From positions 1 through 33,695 of the IMG/VR virus record IMGVR_UViG_3300042328_001857: a stretch of 33,695 bases of DNA; one strand, given 5' to 3'. The position numbers were made by a program, and so were the translations under genes. Origin of the DNA: a virus. Positions 9,108 through 17,204 of the stretch are shown piece after piece. The notes under the pieces were generated by a model. That model saw nothing but the letters and a program-made list of their open reading frames with translations, searched no databases and was not told the DNA's origin. Numbering within the stretch: position 1 is the first letter of the stretch; each line of letters starts with the position of its first letter.

Positions 9108-11381
9108 ATGTTTACATCAACATCACTACAAATAGGCGATTTAACACAAAAACAAATGGCGACAGTAGCGTCAAACTTGCTGACGTTAAATATTAGTTAC
9201 ACAATGGATATGGCTAGCCAATTGTCTTTCACCATAATTGACCCTGGATTTGAAATGGCTTCTAATAATTACTTTGTTATTGGGCGTGATGTTGTGTATG
9301 AAACTACTGCAATATCAAACATTAGAGTTGCTAACTCTTCCTCCGGTACTTCAGAGCCAATAATAAGTAGATTAAGACACGTGTACGAAATTGTTTCCGC
9401 CAGTGTCCGACAGCAAGGCAGCGCATCCCCTCAATGGACGGTTGAGGCTATGCCAAAAGCAATTCAACAAATGAAGAGAGATAAAAAACCAAGTTCTATT
9501 GGTGGTTCTGGTTACACCTTTGTTCAAAAAGCGGCAATAAAATATGGTCTCAAATTTGTTGGAGAAAAAAGTGCAAGAATAAAAAGTGCTTCCAAAAACT
9601 CGGGTGACGGTCAACAAGATTCAGTATGGACCGTAATCACTAGCATCGCGCAAAATTCTCAATATGTTGTATTTGTTGCCGATGGAACTCTATATTTTGG
9701 TACTCATAAATGGCTTATGTACAAGTGGGGAACTGTAAAAACTGAAGGCAAAATAAAATTAAAAAACGGTAAGCCGATAATTGGCAAAAATCAACTTCCC
9801 GAAAAATATCCAGACAGATTTTTTATACCAATGGAATATGCTCCCATAAATAAAGAAAATAATAGGATATTTGAAGTTCTAAGTCTTCCTTCATTACGAA
9901 ATTCTGGTAACGACCCACTAGAGGGTGATGGCAGCCTGCTTGTTGCGCGAACTAACGGTGTTCAACTAAGACCAGGAATGACAATAAGAATAAATAACGT
10001 TCCTAATATGAGTAAGTTTTATTTAATTACTAGCGTTTCTTATGGAGAACAAATAACAGACCCTGTTTCTGTTGAGTTTAGAACGCCAGAAAGATTAAAG
10101 GTAAATGGCAAAGAACCAAAAATTCCCCAACTACCAATAGGTAAAATATTTAACAGTGAATATTTTCAACCTTCACCAAGACTTGGGGTGACAAGCGTTG
10201 GTCTTCCGTCTTTTAATGAAAGAACTCCACAATTTTCTGGAGTTGGTACAACAATAAATCCAGTTGGCCCTCAAAATGTTGCACGAATTCCAAACTCTAG
10301 AAGACTTCAGACTTATCCTATTTCAAAATCGGATTTAAATTCTTTTAAGGGTTATAACTTAATTCCTGCAGATATTTTAGTTGCTGGAAATATTGACTGT
10401 TACAACAGACCTATTAGTCTTGAATATGAGTACGGAGCGCTGGCAGGTCCAACTTTAAATCCTCATGTCTATTCAACAACAGTAGCAGGAATTCCTGGTG
10501 CTACATTTATTGGGGCTACGTCAACAACATCACGAGCAATAGGGGTAGGGTCAAAAGTATTTACAATCACAGCAAACAGTTCTTTTGCAAACGGTCAAAG
10601 AGTTCGTGCTTCCAGTACAGCAAACTCGGCAAACTTCATGGAAGGCATAGTTGCGGTTTCGGGAACAACTTTAACAATGACCTGCGATACGATTGGTGGT
10701 TCTGGGACTCTTGCTTCGTGGTCGTTTTCCATTGCTGGAGTGTTCGTCATAACAGAACGTCTTTGGTGCGACAACGTTCCGACAGTACTAACGACAGCAG
10801 AAGCAGAAACAAAATATGAATCAGAAGACTTGCATCATGGAATATTTCTTACTGAAGCAAAAGCCAAAAAATATATAGAGATATTAATTGAAGTACAAAA
10901 AAACGTTCTTAAAAATAGATTTCCGAAATCGGCAGAAAACATACTTAATAGAACTGCAAAGCCGTGGACGATTGACGTGCCTGTATACCCAACAGGGGGG
11001 CAGATATCAGCAGCAAGTCTCCCTGCTACCCTTTACCCGTCATCTGGACCAACTCCGCTTGTGGCTGGAAACATTACGCTAACTTCTAGACCTTTGGTAA
11101 AAAATACCAATGGTTCAATTAGTACTTTGTTGAGTTCTTATTTTAACGACGGAGCCAATGAGGTCGTGTACACCCCAGTTATTAACGGAAGAATTTATTC
11201 AGATACAGACGCTCGGCAGTACTACTTAACTACCGGACAACATTTGGGAAAATTTGCTAGTGGCAATACTGCTGATGCAATTACGTATATTGAAAACCTT
11301 AACACCATTCAAGTAACATGGTTAAACTTGGTTACATACGAATCGGCACCGGTCCCATACATAGGAGTTTGTGGTGGTTAA
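9108..11381 (+). CDS. Baseplate hub protein (gpD/XkdQ-like) with fused fibre-type module
   Basis: The first 330 residues of this 757-residue protein fit a contractile-tail hub: an early beta domain (SYTMDMASQLSFTIIDPGFE), a helical TFVQKAAIKYGLKFVGEK segment and SVWTVITSIAQNSQYVVFVA followed by DGTLYFGTHK, a pattern shared with gpD/gp27/XkdQ-type hubs. The remaining C-terminal half is not hub-like. It contains a 74-residue module (residues about 471-543, IGVGSKVFTITANSS to SWSFSIAG) that recurs in the collagen-like fibre at 19986-20213, then helical and Pro-rich sequence of unknown role. This suggests that a surface-exposed extension was grafted onto the hub. Hub trimers normally sit above the spike, and the next gene encodes a spike-like OB protein, overlapping by 11 bp. 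Start has a weak AGG at 9100-9102. Confidence 0.8.
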   Translation: MFTSTSLQIGDLTQKQMATVASNLLTLNISYTMDMASQLSFTIIDPGFEMASNNYFVIGRDVVYETTAISNIRVANSSSGTSEPIISRLRHVYEIVSASVRQQGSASPQWTVEAMPKAIQQMKRDKKPSSIGGSGYTFVQKAAIKYGLKFVGEKSARIKSASKNSGDGQQDSVWTVITSIAQNSQYVVFVADGTLYFGTHKWLMYKWGTVKTEGKIKLKNGKPIIGKNQLPEKYPDRFFIPMEYAPINKENNRIFEVLSLPSLRNSGNDPLEGDGSLLVARTNGVQLRPGMTIRINNVPNMSKFYLITSVSYGEQITDPVSVEFRTPERLKVNGKEPKIPQLPIGKIFNSEYFQPSPRLGVTSVGLPSFNERTPQFSGVGTTINPVGPQNVARIPNSRRLQTYPISKSDLNSFKGYNLIPADILVAGNIDCYNRPISLEYEYGALAGPTLNPHVYSTTVAGIPGATFIGATSTTSRAIGVGSKVFTITANSSFANGQRVRASSTANSANFMEGIVAVSGTTLTMTCDTIGGSGTLASWSFSIAGVFVITERLWCDNVPTVLTTAEAETKYESEDLHHGIFLTEAKAKKYIEILIEVQKNVLKNRFPKSAENILNRTAKPWTIDVPVYPTGGQISAASLPATLYPSSGPTPLVAGNITLTSRPLVKNTNGSISTLLSSYFNDGANEVVYTPVINGRIYSDTDARQYYLTTGQHLGKFASGNTADAITYIENLNTIQVTWLNLVTYESAPVPYIGVCGG
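10518..10738 (+). repeat. Fibre-type module inside hub gene, copy 1
   Basis: This in-frame segment encodes residues about 471-543 of the hub protein. It matches 19986-20213 in the collagen-like fibre at protein level: both contain TSTTS..IGVGSK.FTI, a GQR.RA core, a (N/F)(Y/F)MEG step, T(L/ )TMT.DT and GGSGT....WSFS(I/L)AG. Similar modules occur in many phage fibre proteins, to my recollection. The two copies have diverged in nucleotides, so the exchange is not very recent. Confidence 0.85.
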
Positions 11382-11835
11382 TGTAGTAAACAGAAGCAAG
11401 GGGTCTTCACATCCAAGCCCAATGGGCGGTATTTATGTCGGCATTGTAAAAAAAGTTGCCGCCGATGGAAGAGTGTTTGTATCAATACCCAAACTGGGAA
11501 ACACGATAGGACCACTACGAGTTGCTAATTCAAACACGAATAGCCCTCTAGTTGCGGATGAGCAGGTTCTTTGTGCTTTTACAAGCATGTCTAACGACGA
11601 AATGTATGTAATTGGATACATAAACTCAAGAGACATATTTACCCCAAACTTAACTACCCCCACTGCCGGACAAGCGCTTAAGTATGACGGAACCAACTGG
11701 GTTAATGGAAACATATTTACCCCAAACTTAACTACCCCTACTGCCGGACAAGTGCTTCAGTACGACGGAACCAACTGGGTTAATGTGGGTTATGATAATG
11801 ACCAAGCAATTATTTCTTCACAGATGTTTGGTTAA
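11371..11835 (+). CDS. Baseplate spike-like OB-fold protein (gpV/gp5-N-like)
   Basis: The 154-residue product has an N-terminal domain (PMGGIYVGIVKKVAADGRVF then VSIPKLGNTIGPLRVA and ADEQVLCAFTSMSNDEMYVI) with the features of the OB fold found in baseplate spikes such as gpV and gp5-N: IYVGIVKKV, a PKLG turn, then a closing strand with a GY motif. It follows the hub gene, as spikes do. The C-terminal third is two tandem copies of a 26-residue unit (FTPNLTTPTAGQALKYDG), typical of fibre spacers, in place of a beta-helical needle. The start is GTG at 11371 or GTG at 11374; AGGAG at 11363-11367 is better spaced for 11374. It overlaps the hub gene by 11 bp. A short spike tip is not apparent. Confidence 0.68.
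   Translation: MVVNVVNRSKGSSHPSPMGGIYVGIVKKVAADGRVFVSIPKLGNTIGPLRVANSNTNSPLVADEQVLCAFTSMSNDEMYVIGYINSRDIFTPNLTTPTAGQALKYDGTNWVNGNIFTPNLTTPTAGQVLQYDGTNWVNVGYDNDQAIISSQMFG
11633..11785 (+). repeat. 78-bp tandem repeat in spike-like gene (two units)
   Basis: Units at 11633-11707 and 11711-11785 are nearly identical (period 78 bp, in frame, 26 residues). Each encodes IFTPNLTTPTAGQ..(K/Q)YDG and TNWVN. The few differences are mostly at silent or conservative sites. Fibre spacers of this kind expand and contract by slippage. Confidence 0.9.
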
Positions 11836-11840
11836 CAAAA

Positions 11841-12191
11841 ATGGCTACATACTCAAAACAACTACTATCTGGTAGCACAAACGGAAAACAAATAAAGGTA
11901 GTCGCTACCTCTGGAACCGGAACACTTATACACACCGCAGTAACAGGCACGATAGGGCTGGACGAGGTCTGGCTTTATGCCATGAATACCGATACGACAT
12001 CTAGGAAGTTAACAATTCAATGGGGCGGAACTGCGTCCCCAGACGACCTGATTGAATTGACTATTCCTGCTGAAAGCGGCTACACCCTTGTTGTTCCAGG
12101 ATTACTTATTCAAAACTCTTTAGTTGTTGGGGCTTTTGCATCAACGGCAAATGTCATTGTTATTGGCGGATACGTAAACAGGGTTCTGTAA
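11841..12191 (+). CDS. Small virion-associated protein, unknown function
   Basis: This 116-residue protein is beta-rich, with LLSGSTNGKQIKVVATSGTG, a LDEVWLYAMNT segment, a KLTIQWGG strand and a hydrophobic C-terminus. I recall similar small proteins encoded beside baseplate and glycine-rich fibre genes in environmental phages, and the pattern suits a jelly-roll-like structural protein. No catalytic motif or membrane anchor is seen. It sits 5 bp after the spike-like gene, and its stop overlaps the next start (TAATG), so it is co-translated with the adhesin. No good SD precedes the ATG. A structural or adhesin-support role is inferred from context only. Confidence 0.6.
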   Translation: MATYSKQLLSGSTNGKQIKVVATSGTGTLIHTAVTGTIGLDEVWLYAMNTDTTSRKLTIQWGGTASPDDLIELTIPAESGYTLVVPGLLIQNSLVVGAFASTANVIVIGGYVNRVL

Positions 12192-13087
12192 TGAGTTTTG
12201 GTCCAAGAGCATTGCCGTCAACCCAGGTATCAAGATGGTACAGCGACGCAATTGTTGTCCCAGGTCGTTCTCCTTTTATTGCTACTGGCGGAACAGAAAC
12301 TACGTCGGGTGGTTACAAAATACACACCTTTACATCTACTGACGTATTTACCGTCGTCAGTGGTTCGAACAGTGTGGATTACTTTCTTCTTGCTGGTGGT
12401 GGAGGAGGAGCGGGTTCTTCCTTTGAGCGTTGCGGAGGAGGCGGAGGCGGAGGCGGAATAGTTACCGGAACAGCCGCTGTATCGTCCTCTGTTGGAACTT
12501 ATTCAGTAACAGTCGGTGCTGGTGGTTCAGGCTCTGCCGGTAGTGTCGGAACAAATGGCGGTGCTTCCACTTTTGCTAGTACCAGTGCCCTGGGTGGAGG
12601 TGGAGGAGGAGCAGAATCTTCTGGTGCTAATGGTGGCTCAGGCGGAGGAGGCGGAATGGCGGTATTTGATGCTCAGAACCCTGGCGGTACCGGAACCGCA
12701 GGTCAGGGAAATAACGGCGGTTCAGGTTGGGGTTCTGGAAGCGACGGAAACTTTCAAGCAGGTGGAGGCGGAGGTGGCAAGGGTGCCGTTGGTGGAAACG
12801 CTTCTCAAAGCGTAGGTGGCAACGGTGGGGCAGGTTCGGCTTATTCCTACAGTGGCTCATCTGTTACCTATGCAGGTGGAGGCGGTGGCGGAAAGCGTAC
12901 GTCTACTGGCTCATCTGGCACAGGAGGTTCGGGTGGTGGAGGTAATGGTGGGAAAGCAAATGTTGGTGTAACTTCTGGTACTACAAACCTTGGCGCTGGT
13001 GGAGGCGGAAACGGCATCAACTCCGGAACTGTCGTATATGGCGGTAACGGTGGTTCAGGTGTTGTGATTATAAGGTACCTAGTCTGA
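12191..13087 (+). CDS. Glycine-rich tail adhesin
   Basis: The 298-residue product starts with an ordinary 55-residue N-terminal segment, then a beta strand motif (GGYKIHTFTSTDVFTVVSGS followed by VDYFLLAGGGGGAG) and a long glycine-rich region with many runs of four to eight Gly separated by short variable loops. This is the architecture of the glycine-rich domain of phage adhesins, in which polyglycine-II helices pack into a core and the loops contact the receptor, as in gp38-type adhesins. The final strand NGGSGVVIIRYLV closes the domain, a common ending for this family. It starts within the previous stop codon and its own stop overlaps the next ATG. Receptor binding is inferred from architecture. 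Confidence 0.8.
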   Translation: MSFGPRALPSTQVSRWYSDAIVVPGRSPFIATGGTETTSGGYKIHTFTSTDVFTVVSGSNSVDYFLLAGGGGGAGSSFERCGGGGGGGGIVTGTAAVSSSVGTYSVTVGAGGSGSAGSVGTNGGASTFASTSALGGGGGGAESSGANGGSGGGGGMAVFDAQNPGGTGTAGQGNNGGSGWGSGSDGNFQAGGGGGGKGAVGGNASQSVGGNGGAGSAYSYSGSSVTYAGGGGGGKRTSTGSSGTGGSGGGGNGGKANVGVTSGTTNLGAGGGGNGINSGTVVYGGNGGSGVVIIRYLV

Positions 13088-13383
13088 TGGCACATTTCGC
13101 ACAACTAGATGAAAACAACATAGTCACGCAAGTTATTGTAGTTGCCGATAATAATTGTCTTGATTCTGAAGGCAAAGAATCTGAAGAAATAGGCATTGCT
13201 TTTTGCAACAATCTTTTGGGTGGAAGATGGGTGCAGACTTCTTACAATAACTCTATAAGAAAAAGATACGCAGGGCTTGGATTTACCTACAATGAGGAGT
13301 TAGATATATTTATCGCACCTCAGCCAAACTCGGATTACGTCTTAAATGCTAACTATGATTGGGTCTCGTTAGAAAGTCTTTGA
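13087..13383 (+). CDS. Small conserved phage virion protein
   Basis: This 98-residue protein (MAHFAQLDENNIVTQVIVVA, then EEIGIAFCNNLLGGRWVQTS and an aromatic C-terminus NYDWVSLESL) resembles a small protein I recall as very common in cyanophages and other aquatic phages, often near fibre genes. Its exact function is not established to my knowledge. The ATG overlaps the TGA of the adhesin gene, which indicates coupled translation and suggests a shared role, such as an adhesin accessory or a small virion component. There are no enzyme motifs, membrane segments or signal peptide. The identity as a conserved phage family is fairly secure; function is open. Confidence 0.7.
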   Translation: MAHFAQLDENNIVTQVIVVADNNCLDSEGKESEEIGIAFCNNLLGGRWVQTSYNNSIRKRYAGLGFTYNEELDIFIAPQPNSDYVLNANYDWVSLESL

Positions 13384-13391
13384 GATTTTTG

Positions 13392-13406
13392 TGAGATAAT
13401 ACTGAG
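13392..13406 (+). promoter_or_regulatory. Candidate extended -10 for a leaderless gp25-like transcript
   Basis: TGA-GATAAT (hexamer 13395-13400) lies just after the preceding stop codon. The predicted +1, seven bases after the hexamer, is 13407, the A of the gp25-like ATG. No SD is present and no clear -35 is seen. The position between operon blocks suits an internal late promoter. Confidence 0.45.
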
Positions 13407-13703
13407 ATGGACTGTCTTTCCTTCCCCATTAAATTTACCGATACTGGCCTTAAGCGGCTAGAGGAGGGAACTTTTGATTTCTACAAACAAATCTTGACAA
13501 TTTCTTTACTTACAGAGCCAGGGGAACACCCAATAACTCCAGAATTTGGCATTCTTGACCCATCTTTTACTCCGATTGAACCAGAAGACTTTATAATCAA
13601 TGCTGCAAGATTTGTTCCCGAAGTAGACATAACTGGCATAAACCCATCATTTACTCCAAACGGTGGGCTTAGTGTAGAATTTTCCTTTAAGTTGCGTGGG
13701 TAA
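13407..13703 (+). CDS. Baseplate wedge protein, gp25/W-like
   Basis: The 98-residue protein matches the gp25/GpW-type wedge component that nucleates sheath assembly at the baseplate. An N-terminal FPIKFTDTGL segment is followed by a helix (YKQILTISLL) and the diagnostic turn LLTEPGEHPITPEFGILDPS, in which the T-x-PGE...PEFG signature of the family is clear (Arg is commonly found where His stands here). Length is close to the family's usual 100-130 residues, although the C-terminal beta strands are short. The start is a leaderless-type ATG at 13407. It is followed within 6 bp by the J-like gene, the typical wedge cluster order. Confidence 0.85.
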   Translation: MDCLSFPIKFTDTGLKRLEEGTFDFYKQILTISLLTEPGEHPITPEFGILDPSFTPIEPEDFIINAARFVPEVDITGINPSFTPNGGLSVEFSFKLRG

Positions 13704-13708
13704 TTGGT

Positions 13709-14911
13709 ATGCCAATAGATTTTTCAGAATATGTTTACTTAGTCCCTTTTGACGTTTCTCCAACGGATGTTTATTTGGACTCTATTGAGTACGCAAAAAT
13801 TGCGCTGCCTGAATTCCAGCCAAGACAAGGAACGCCAGAAGATGCAATACTTCAGGCTGTTTCTTATATATCAGCGCTAAATATTTCAGCAATTAATAGA
13901 CTTCCCGACAGACTTATGGCTGGTCTGGTGGCGATGATGGGTGTTGGGATAAATGACGGTTCTCAGGCAATTATTGATGTTGAATTCACATGCATTGACT
14001 ATGACGGAGCAATCGTCCCACAAGGAACAATCCTTAGATATGACTATGAATTTCTTGGAGAACAAAAATCTGTTTACTTCGAAACAACAGAGGAAGTAAC
14101 AATTGCTTCAGTTGTTTATACCGGAACGGAAGCGCTACCCACCGAAATCGGGGAAGCGCGAGCACTTGATGTGGGAGTAATCCTACCGATTCCGATAGGA
14201 ACCGATTTGCAAATTGATACTCCAACATCAAACATAATTGGAGTAACGGTTGATGATTTTGTTAGTAACGGAACAAGCGCTGAATCAACTGAAGAGTTTT
14301 TAAATAGGTCTGTCCAGTTCCTCGGTTCACTGTCTTCATCTTTTGCTCGCGCGTCTCAAATTGACGGCTATGTATTATCGACTTTTGCCTCAACCGTAAG
14401 CAGATGCAAGGCATATGACCTTACTAATTCAGCAAGTGGTCTTGAGTGGGCAGATGCAGATGAACCTGGATATGTAACAGTGTTTGCATACGGTATTAAC
14501 AAAACTCTAACTGTTGACCAAAAATCAGATATTTTAATTGACATTCAGAATAAAACTGTTGCCGGTCTTGAACTTGAAGTTCGTGATGTAAACCTGGTCA
14601 CCCTTACTGTAAGCATTGAGGTGGCGTATTCTTCTTCTTACGAAAGCACTGTAGTTCAAGAAAACGTTGAAACCGTTTTAACAAATTACTTTTCCCCGAT
14701 TAACTATAGATTTACGGACGGAATAAAACTTTCTGAATTTTATTCTATAGCATCTTCAGTTCCTGGAGTTTTGTATATTCAGTCTTTAACCGTCACTCCT
14801 GGCTCTGGTGGAACAAGTAGTAGCGGAAATGTTCTTTTTACAAAAAAAGGTTCCTTGCCGTCTTTGGTTATTGCAAATACGACGGTTACTTTGGTGTCGG
14901 TAGATGAATGA
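13709..14911 (+). CDS. Baseplate J-like wedge protein
   Basis: The 400-residue product fits baseplate protein J (gp6-type wedge), which makes the ring that holds the hub and triggers sheath contraction. The N-terminus (PRQGTPEDAILQAVSYISAL) and the helix-rich segment before DGSQAIIDVEFTCIDYDGAI are typical, as are the following beta domain with VPQGTILRYD and the helical segment ESTEEFLNRSVQFLGSLSSS with RASQIDGYVLS and the DADEPGYVTVF strand. A C-terminal segment (ELEVRDVNLVTLTVSIEVAY) matches the last domain of J proteins. The last 35 residues are Gly/Ser-rich. It overlaps the I-like gene by 4 bp (ATGA). Family level assignment is confident; sequence is distant from the P2 prototype. Confidence 0.87.
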   Translation: MPIDFSEYVYLVPFDVSPTDVYLDSIEYAKIALPEFQPRQGTPEDAILQAVSYISALNISAINRLPDRLMAGLVAMMGVGINDGSQAIIDVEFTCIDYDGAIVPQGTILRYDYEFLGEQKSVYFETTEEVTIASVVYTGTEALPTEIGEARALDVGVILPIPIGTDLQIDTPTSNIIGVTVDDFVSNGTSAESTEEFLNRSVQFLGSLSSSFARASQIDGYVLSTFASTVSRCKAYDLTNSASGLEWADADEPGYVTVFAYGINKTLTVDQKSDILIDIQNKTVAGLELEVRDVNLVTLTVSIEVAYSSSYESTVVQENVETVLTNYFSPINYRFTDGIKLSEFYSIASSVPGVLYIQSLTVTPGSGGTSSSGNVLFTKKGSLPSLVIANTTVTLVSVDE

Positions 14912-16449
14912 AAACACTACAAAGACTATTAGACGAAAATGCGCTAAGAACTTATAGTGTTGAGACCAATCGCTCAATACCTTTAAGTTACGTAATAGCC
15001 AACCATGACTGGACGGTTGTTAGCACCAACCCTGCCGGTACTGCTTCACTCAGTGTAACCGGAGACGATTTCTATTGGTCGTCTCATTACGTTATTGAAA
15101 TGTCCACAGGTCGTGTAGAACCTGTTGTTATGACACTAAATGTAAATAACGTTTTTGAAGTAGCCGATAGGGCGGGTATATTTGTATTTAGTTGTGTTGC
15201 TTATTCAAGAGACGAAAATATTACTATAAACGCTGCGCTTTATGATGCCAACGGAGTTGTTGACGCTGGAAATACACGAACAATCCAAGGTGGAACATGG
15301 GGGGCTGTAAGGTCAAACCAGATAACGATTGCAAATAACGCTCCAGCAAGTACTAATTACAAAGTTGTTTTAACTATTTCAAACCACAACGCTGGAAACG
15401 TTCGCATATCAACACCTAACTTAGTAAATGACATTGCATGGGCAAACTCTCCAGTTATACAAAGCATGCGTCCTTACGTTCCTGGTTTTTATCAGGATTA
15501 CGACAGCAGAGAGGTTGACCCAACGTATCCATTTTTTAGATTTGTAGAAGTTCTAACTGACGCAATATCCGACACCATGTTTTTGTACAGTGAATGGTTT
15601 AGGTACGACAGAAGAGAAATACCACCCAATACCGCTTTTGATACCTATGAGAGCAAAAGTAGGCTCGTTGATTATCAACATGTAAGAAACGAAAATAGCG
15701 AATGGCTGTCCCAATTTTCTGGAAACAAAACTAAAAGTCAAATATATTTAAACAACACTGGAATTATAGATAATAACAACTTAGCCGCGTTTAAGACTTG
15801 GCAACTTTATCCTGCTGGATATGGTCGTGGTGCTGGAACTCAGTCCGCAATACGAGAGGCCGCCAAATTTGTTCTTACTGGAACAAAATCTGTAATTATC
15901 AGTCAAAGATACGACAACAACCCTTGGGCTATTAAAATTACTACGGTTGGTAGTGAAACCCCAGGTCTTGATATCAGACCAAACGTAAGATTAGCAAGCA
16001 CTGTTAATGTGAACATATCTACAGGAGGTTTAGTTAATGGTGTGACTAACTTTGACGGCAAAACCCTCGTTACCGGTGACCGTGTTCTCCTGAAGAATCA
16101 ATCAGCCCCAGCAGAAAATGGTGTATATATAGTTGCTGCCTCTGGGGCGGCTAGTCGTGCGACCGACTTTGACGCAGTTTCCGCATTAGAAGTTGCCGAA
16201 GGTGCGCTGTTCTTTGTTACTGAAGGAACCGTCAATAGCGGTATGGCATTCACTCTGACAACAGCAGTGGCAATTACTCTCGGTACAACAGGTTTGACTT
16301 TTGCTGAGTTTACTGACTCCCCGGAAGTATTGGCTGTTGTTGAACCAGCGAGACCTCTTGGATACTCAATTACTCACAGAGTGGTGGAGGAGTTCACGCT
16401 TACCCTTGGCGACCCTATTTATGGCGTACTCGGTACTGCTGTTCTGTGA
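14908..16449 (+). CDS. Baseplate I-like protein with extra N-terminal domain and inserted fibre module
   Basis: This 513-residue protein follows the J-like gene with a 4-bp ATGA overlap, as gpI does. The gpI-like core is visible around residues 190-345 (SMRPYVPGFYQDYDSREVDP, RFVEVLTDAISDTMF, a PPNTAFDTYESKSRLVDYQH segment and GRGAGTQSAIREAAKFVLTG) and at the C-terminus (RPLGYSITHRVVEEFTLTLG). Two additions stand out. Residues 1-185 form a beta-sandwich-like domain with the pattern of carbohydrate-binding modules. Residues about 362-469 are a module (LVTGDRVLLKNQSAPAENGV) that is shared with the fibre at 17667-17990 and splits the gpI core from its end. The protein would link baseplate wedge and fibres, so such additions may expose binding surfaces. 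The assignment as gpI is from order and core patterns. Confidence 0.72.
   Translation: MKTLQRLLDENALRTYSVETNRSIPLSYVIANHDWTVVSTNPAGTASLSVTGDDFYWSSHYVIEMSTGRVEPVVMTLNVNNVFEVADRAGIFVFSCVAYSRDENITINAALYDANGVVDAGNTRTIQGGTWGAVRSNQITIANNAPASTNYKVVLTISNHNAGNVRISTPNLVNDIAWANSPVIQSMRPYVPGFYQDYDSREVDPTYPFFRFVEVLTDAISDTMFLYSEWFRYDRREIPPNTAFDTYESKSRLVDYQHVRNENSEWLSQFSGNKTKSQIYLNNTGIIDNNNLAAFKTWQLYPAGYGRGAGTQSAIREAAKFVLTGTKSVIISQRYDNNPWAIKITTVGSETPGLDIRPNVRLASTVNVNISTGGLVNGVTNFDGKTLVTGDRVLLKNQSAPAENGVYIVAASGAASRATDFDAVSALEVAEGALFFVTEGTVNSGMAFTLTTAVAITLGTTGLTFAEFTDSPEVLAVVEPARPLGYSITHRVVEEFTLTLGDPIYGVLGTAVL
15991..16314 (+). repeat. TGDRVLLKNQ fibre module in I-like gene, copy 1
   Basis: Encodes residues about 362-469 of the I-like protein. 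It aligns by eye with 17667-17990 in the fibre gene: TGDRVL(L/V)KNQS, A(P/S)ENG(V/I)Y(I/V)V, ASGAA.RATDFD, F(F)V(T/E)EGTVN and an AI(T)(L/V)GT step. The module is one I recall from many phage fibres. Its presence inside a wedge protein is the odd point. Confidence 0.85.
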
Positions 16450-16503
16450 TGACTTAATGAGGCACAATATGTATATCCAAATAAACGTAATGCGGGCGGA
16501 AAA

Positions 16504-16881
16504 ATGATTGCAGGAAATTACAACATGCTTTGTCAGCAAGGGTCTAGTTTTGCACGCGTCATAGCCCTTGAGCAGCCAAGAACCCCAACGGAACAGAACC
16601 CAGCCGAATACGAGGCCTACCCGCTCACGGGTCATACGGCACGAATGCAGGTAAGAAAGTATGTTGATTCGACCGGAAACCCATTGATTTCATTGACAAC
16701 CGAAAATGGAAGAATATCCATAAATGGCGCAGCCGGTCTGATAACGCTATCTATAAGTGCTGCGGATACTGCGGCGCTTACTTCTAGCGGAGTCTATGAC
16801 CTTGAAATCATTTCTTCTACCGGACTCGTATCAAGAGTTATTCAAGGAACATTCACTCTTTCTCTTGAGGTGACACGATGA
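16504..16881 (+). CDS. Small fibre-associated protein, Ig-like fold suspected
   Basis: The 125-residue product (QGSSFARVIALEQPRTPTEQ, GHTARMQVRKYVDSTGNPLI, then SSGVYDLEIISSTGLVSRVI and LSLEVTR) resembles small beta-sandwich proteins found near phage receptor-binding proteins, including the N-terminal domain of BppU-like baseplate proteins as I recall it. A GCGGAAAA purine stretch precedes the ATG; GGGCGGA at 16494-16500 is the likely SD. It overlaps the next gene by 4 bp (ATGA). The final EVTR is a recurrent ending for this type. No catalytic residues are visible. An adaptor or fibre-anchoring role is inferred. Confidence 0.6.
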   Translation: MIAGNYNMLCQQGSSFARVIALEQPRTPTEQNPAEYEAYPLTGHTARMQVRKYVDSTGNPLISLTTENGRISINGAAGLITLSISAADTAALTSSGVYDLEIISSTGLVSRVIQGTFTLSLEVTR

Positions 16882-17192
16882 GTAACACGCTTCCAAACAA
16901 TGTAAACATTTATCAAGATACTCCCAACAATGTAACTGTTGACCAGGATGCACCAAACCTAGTTGTTGTTCGCTCAACTTCTCCTTCTAGCGCGCTTACA
17001 AATAGATTGGAATTTACTCAAGCAACCGCATCAGCAACATGGGTCATAGACCACGCACTCGGAGGCAAGCCACAGGTAACCATTGTGGATTCTGCAGATA
17101 CCCATGTATTTGGTGATGTACAATACAATAGTAATACTCGGATTACGGTTACGTTCTCTGCGGCGTTTTCTGGAAAAGCATACCTAACATAA
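16878..17192 (+). CDS. Short fibre-like protein with beta-rich C-terminal domain
   Basis: The 104 residues comprise an N-terminal extended segment with two repeats of a N-N-V-x-(V/I)-x-Q-D pattern (PNNVNIYQDTPNNVTVDQDA) and a C-terminal domain beginning WVIDHALGGKPQVTIVDSAD and ending FSAAFSGKAYLT. The latter domain is a common ending for phage fibre and fibre-associated proteins (a HxLGG.P.V...DS...GDV.Y pattern) as I recall. It starts at an ATGA overlap with the previous gene and is followed after 12 bp by the modular fibre. It is probably a short side fibre or chaperone-like adaptor. I cannot assign it to a named family. Confidence 0.6.
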   Translation: MSNTLPNNVNIYQDTPNNVTVDQDAPNLVVVRSTSPSSALTNRLEFTQATASATWVIDHALGGKPQVTIVDSADTHVFGDVQYNSNTRITVTFSAAFSGKAYLT

Positions 17193-17204
17193 GGTGAAGT
17201 AAAA

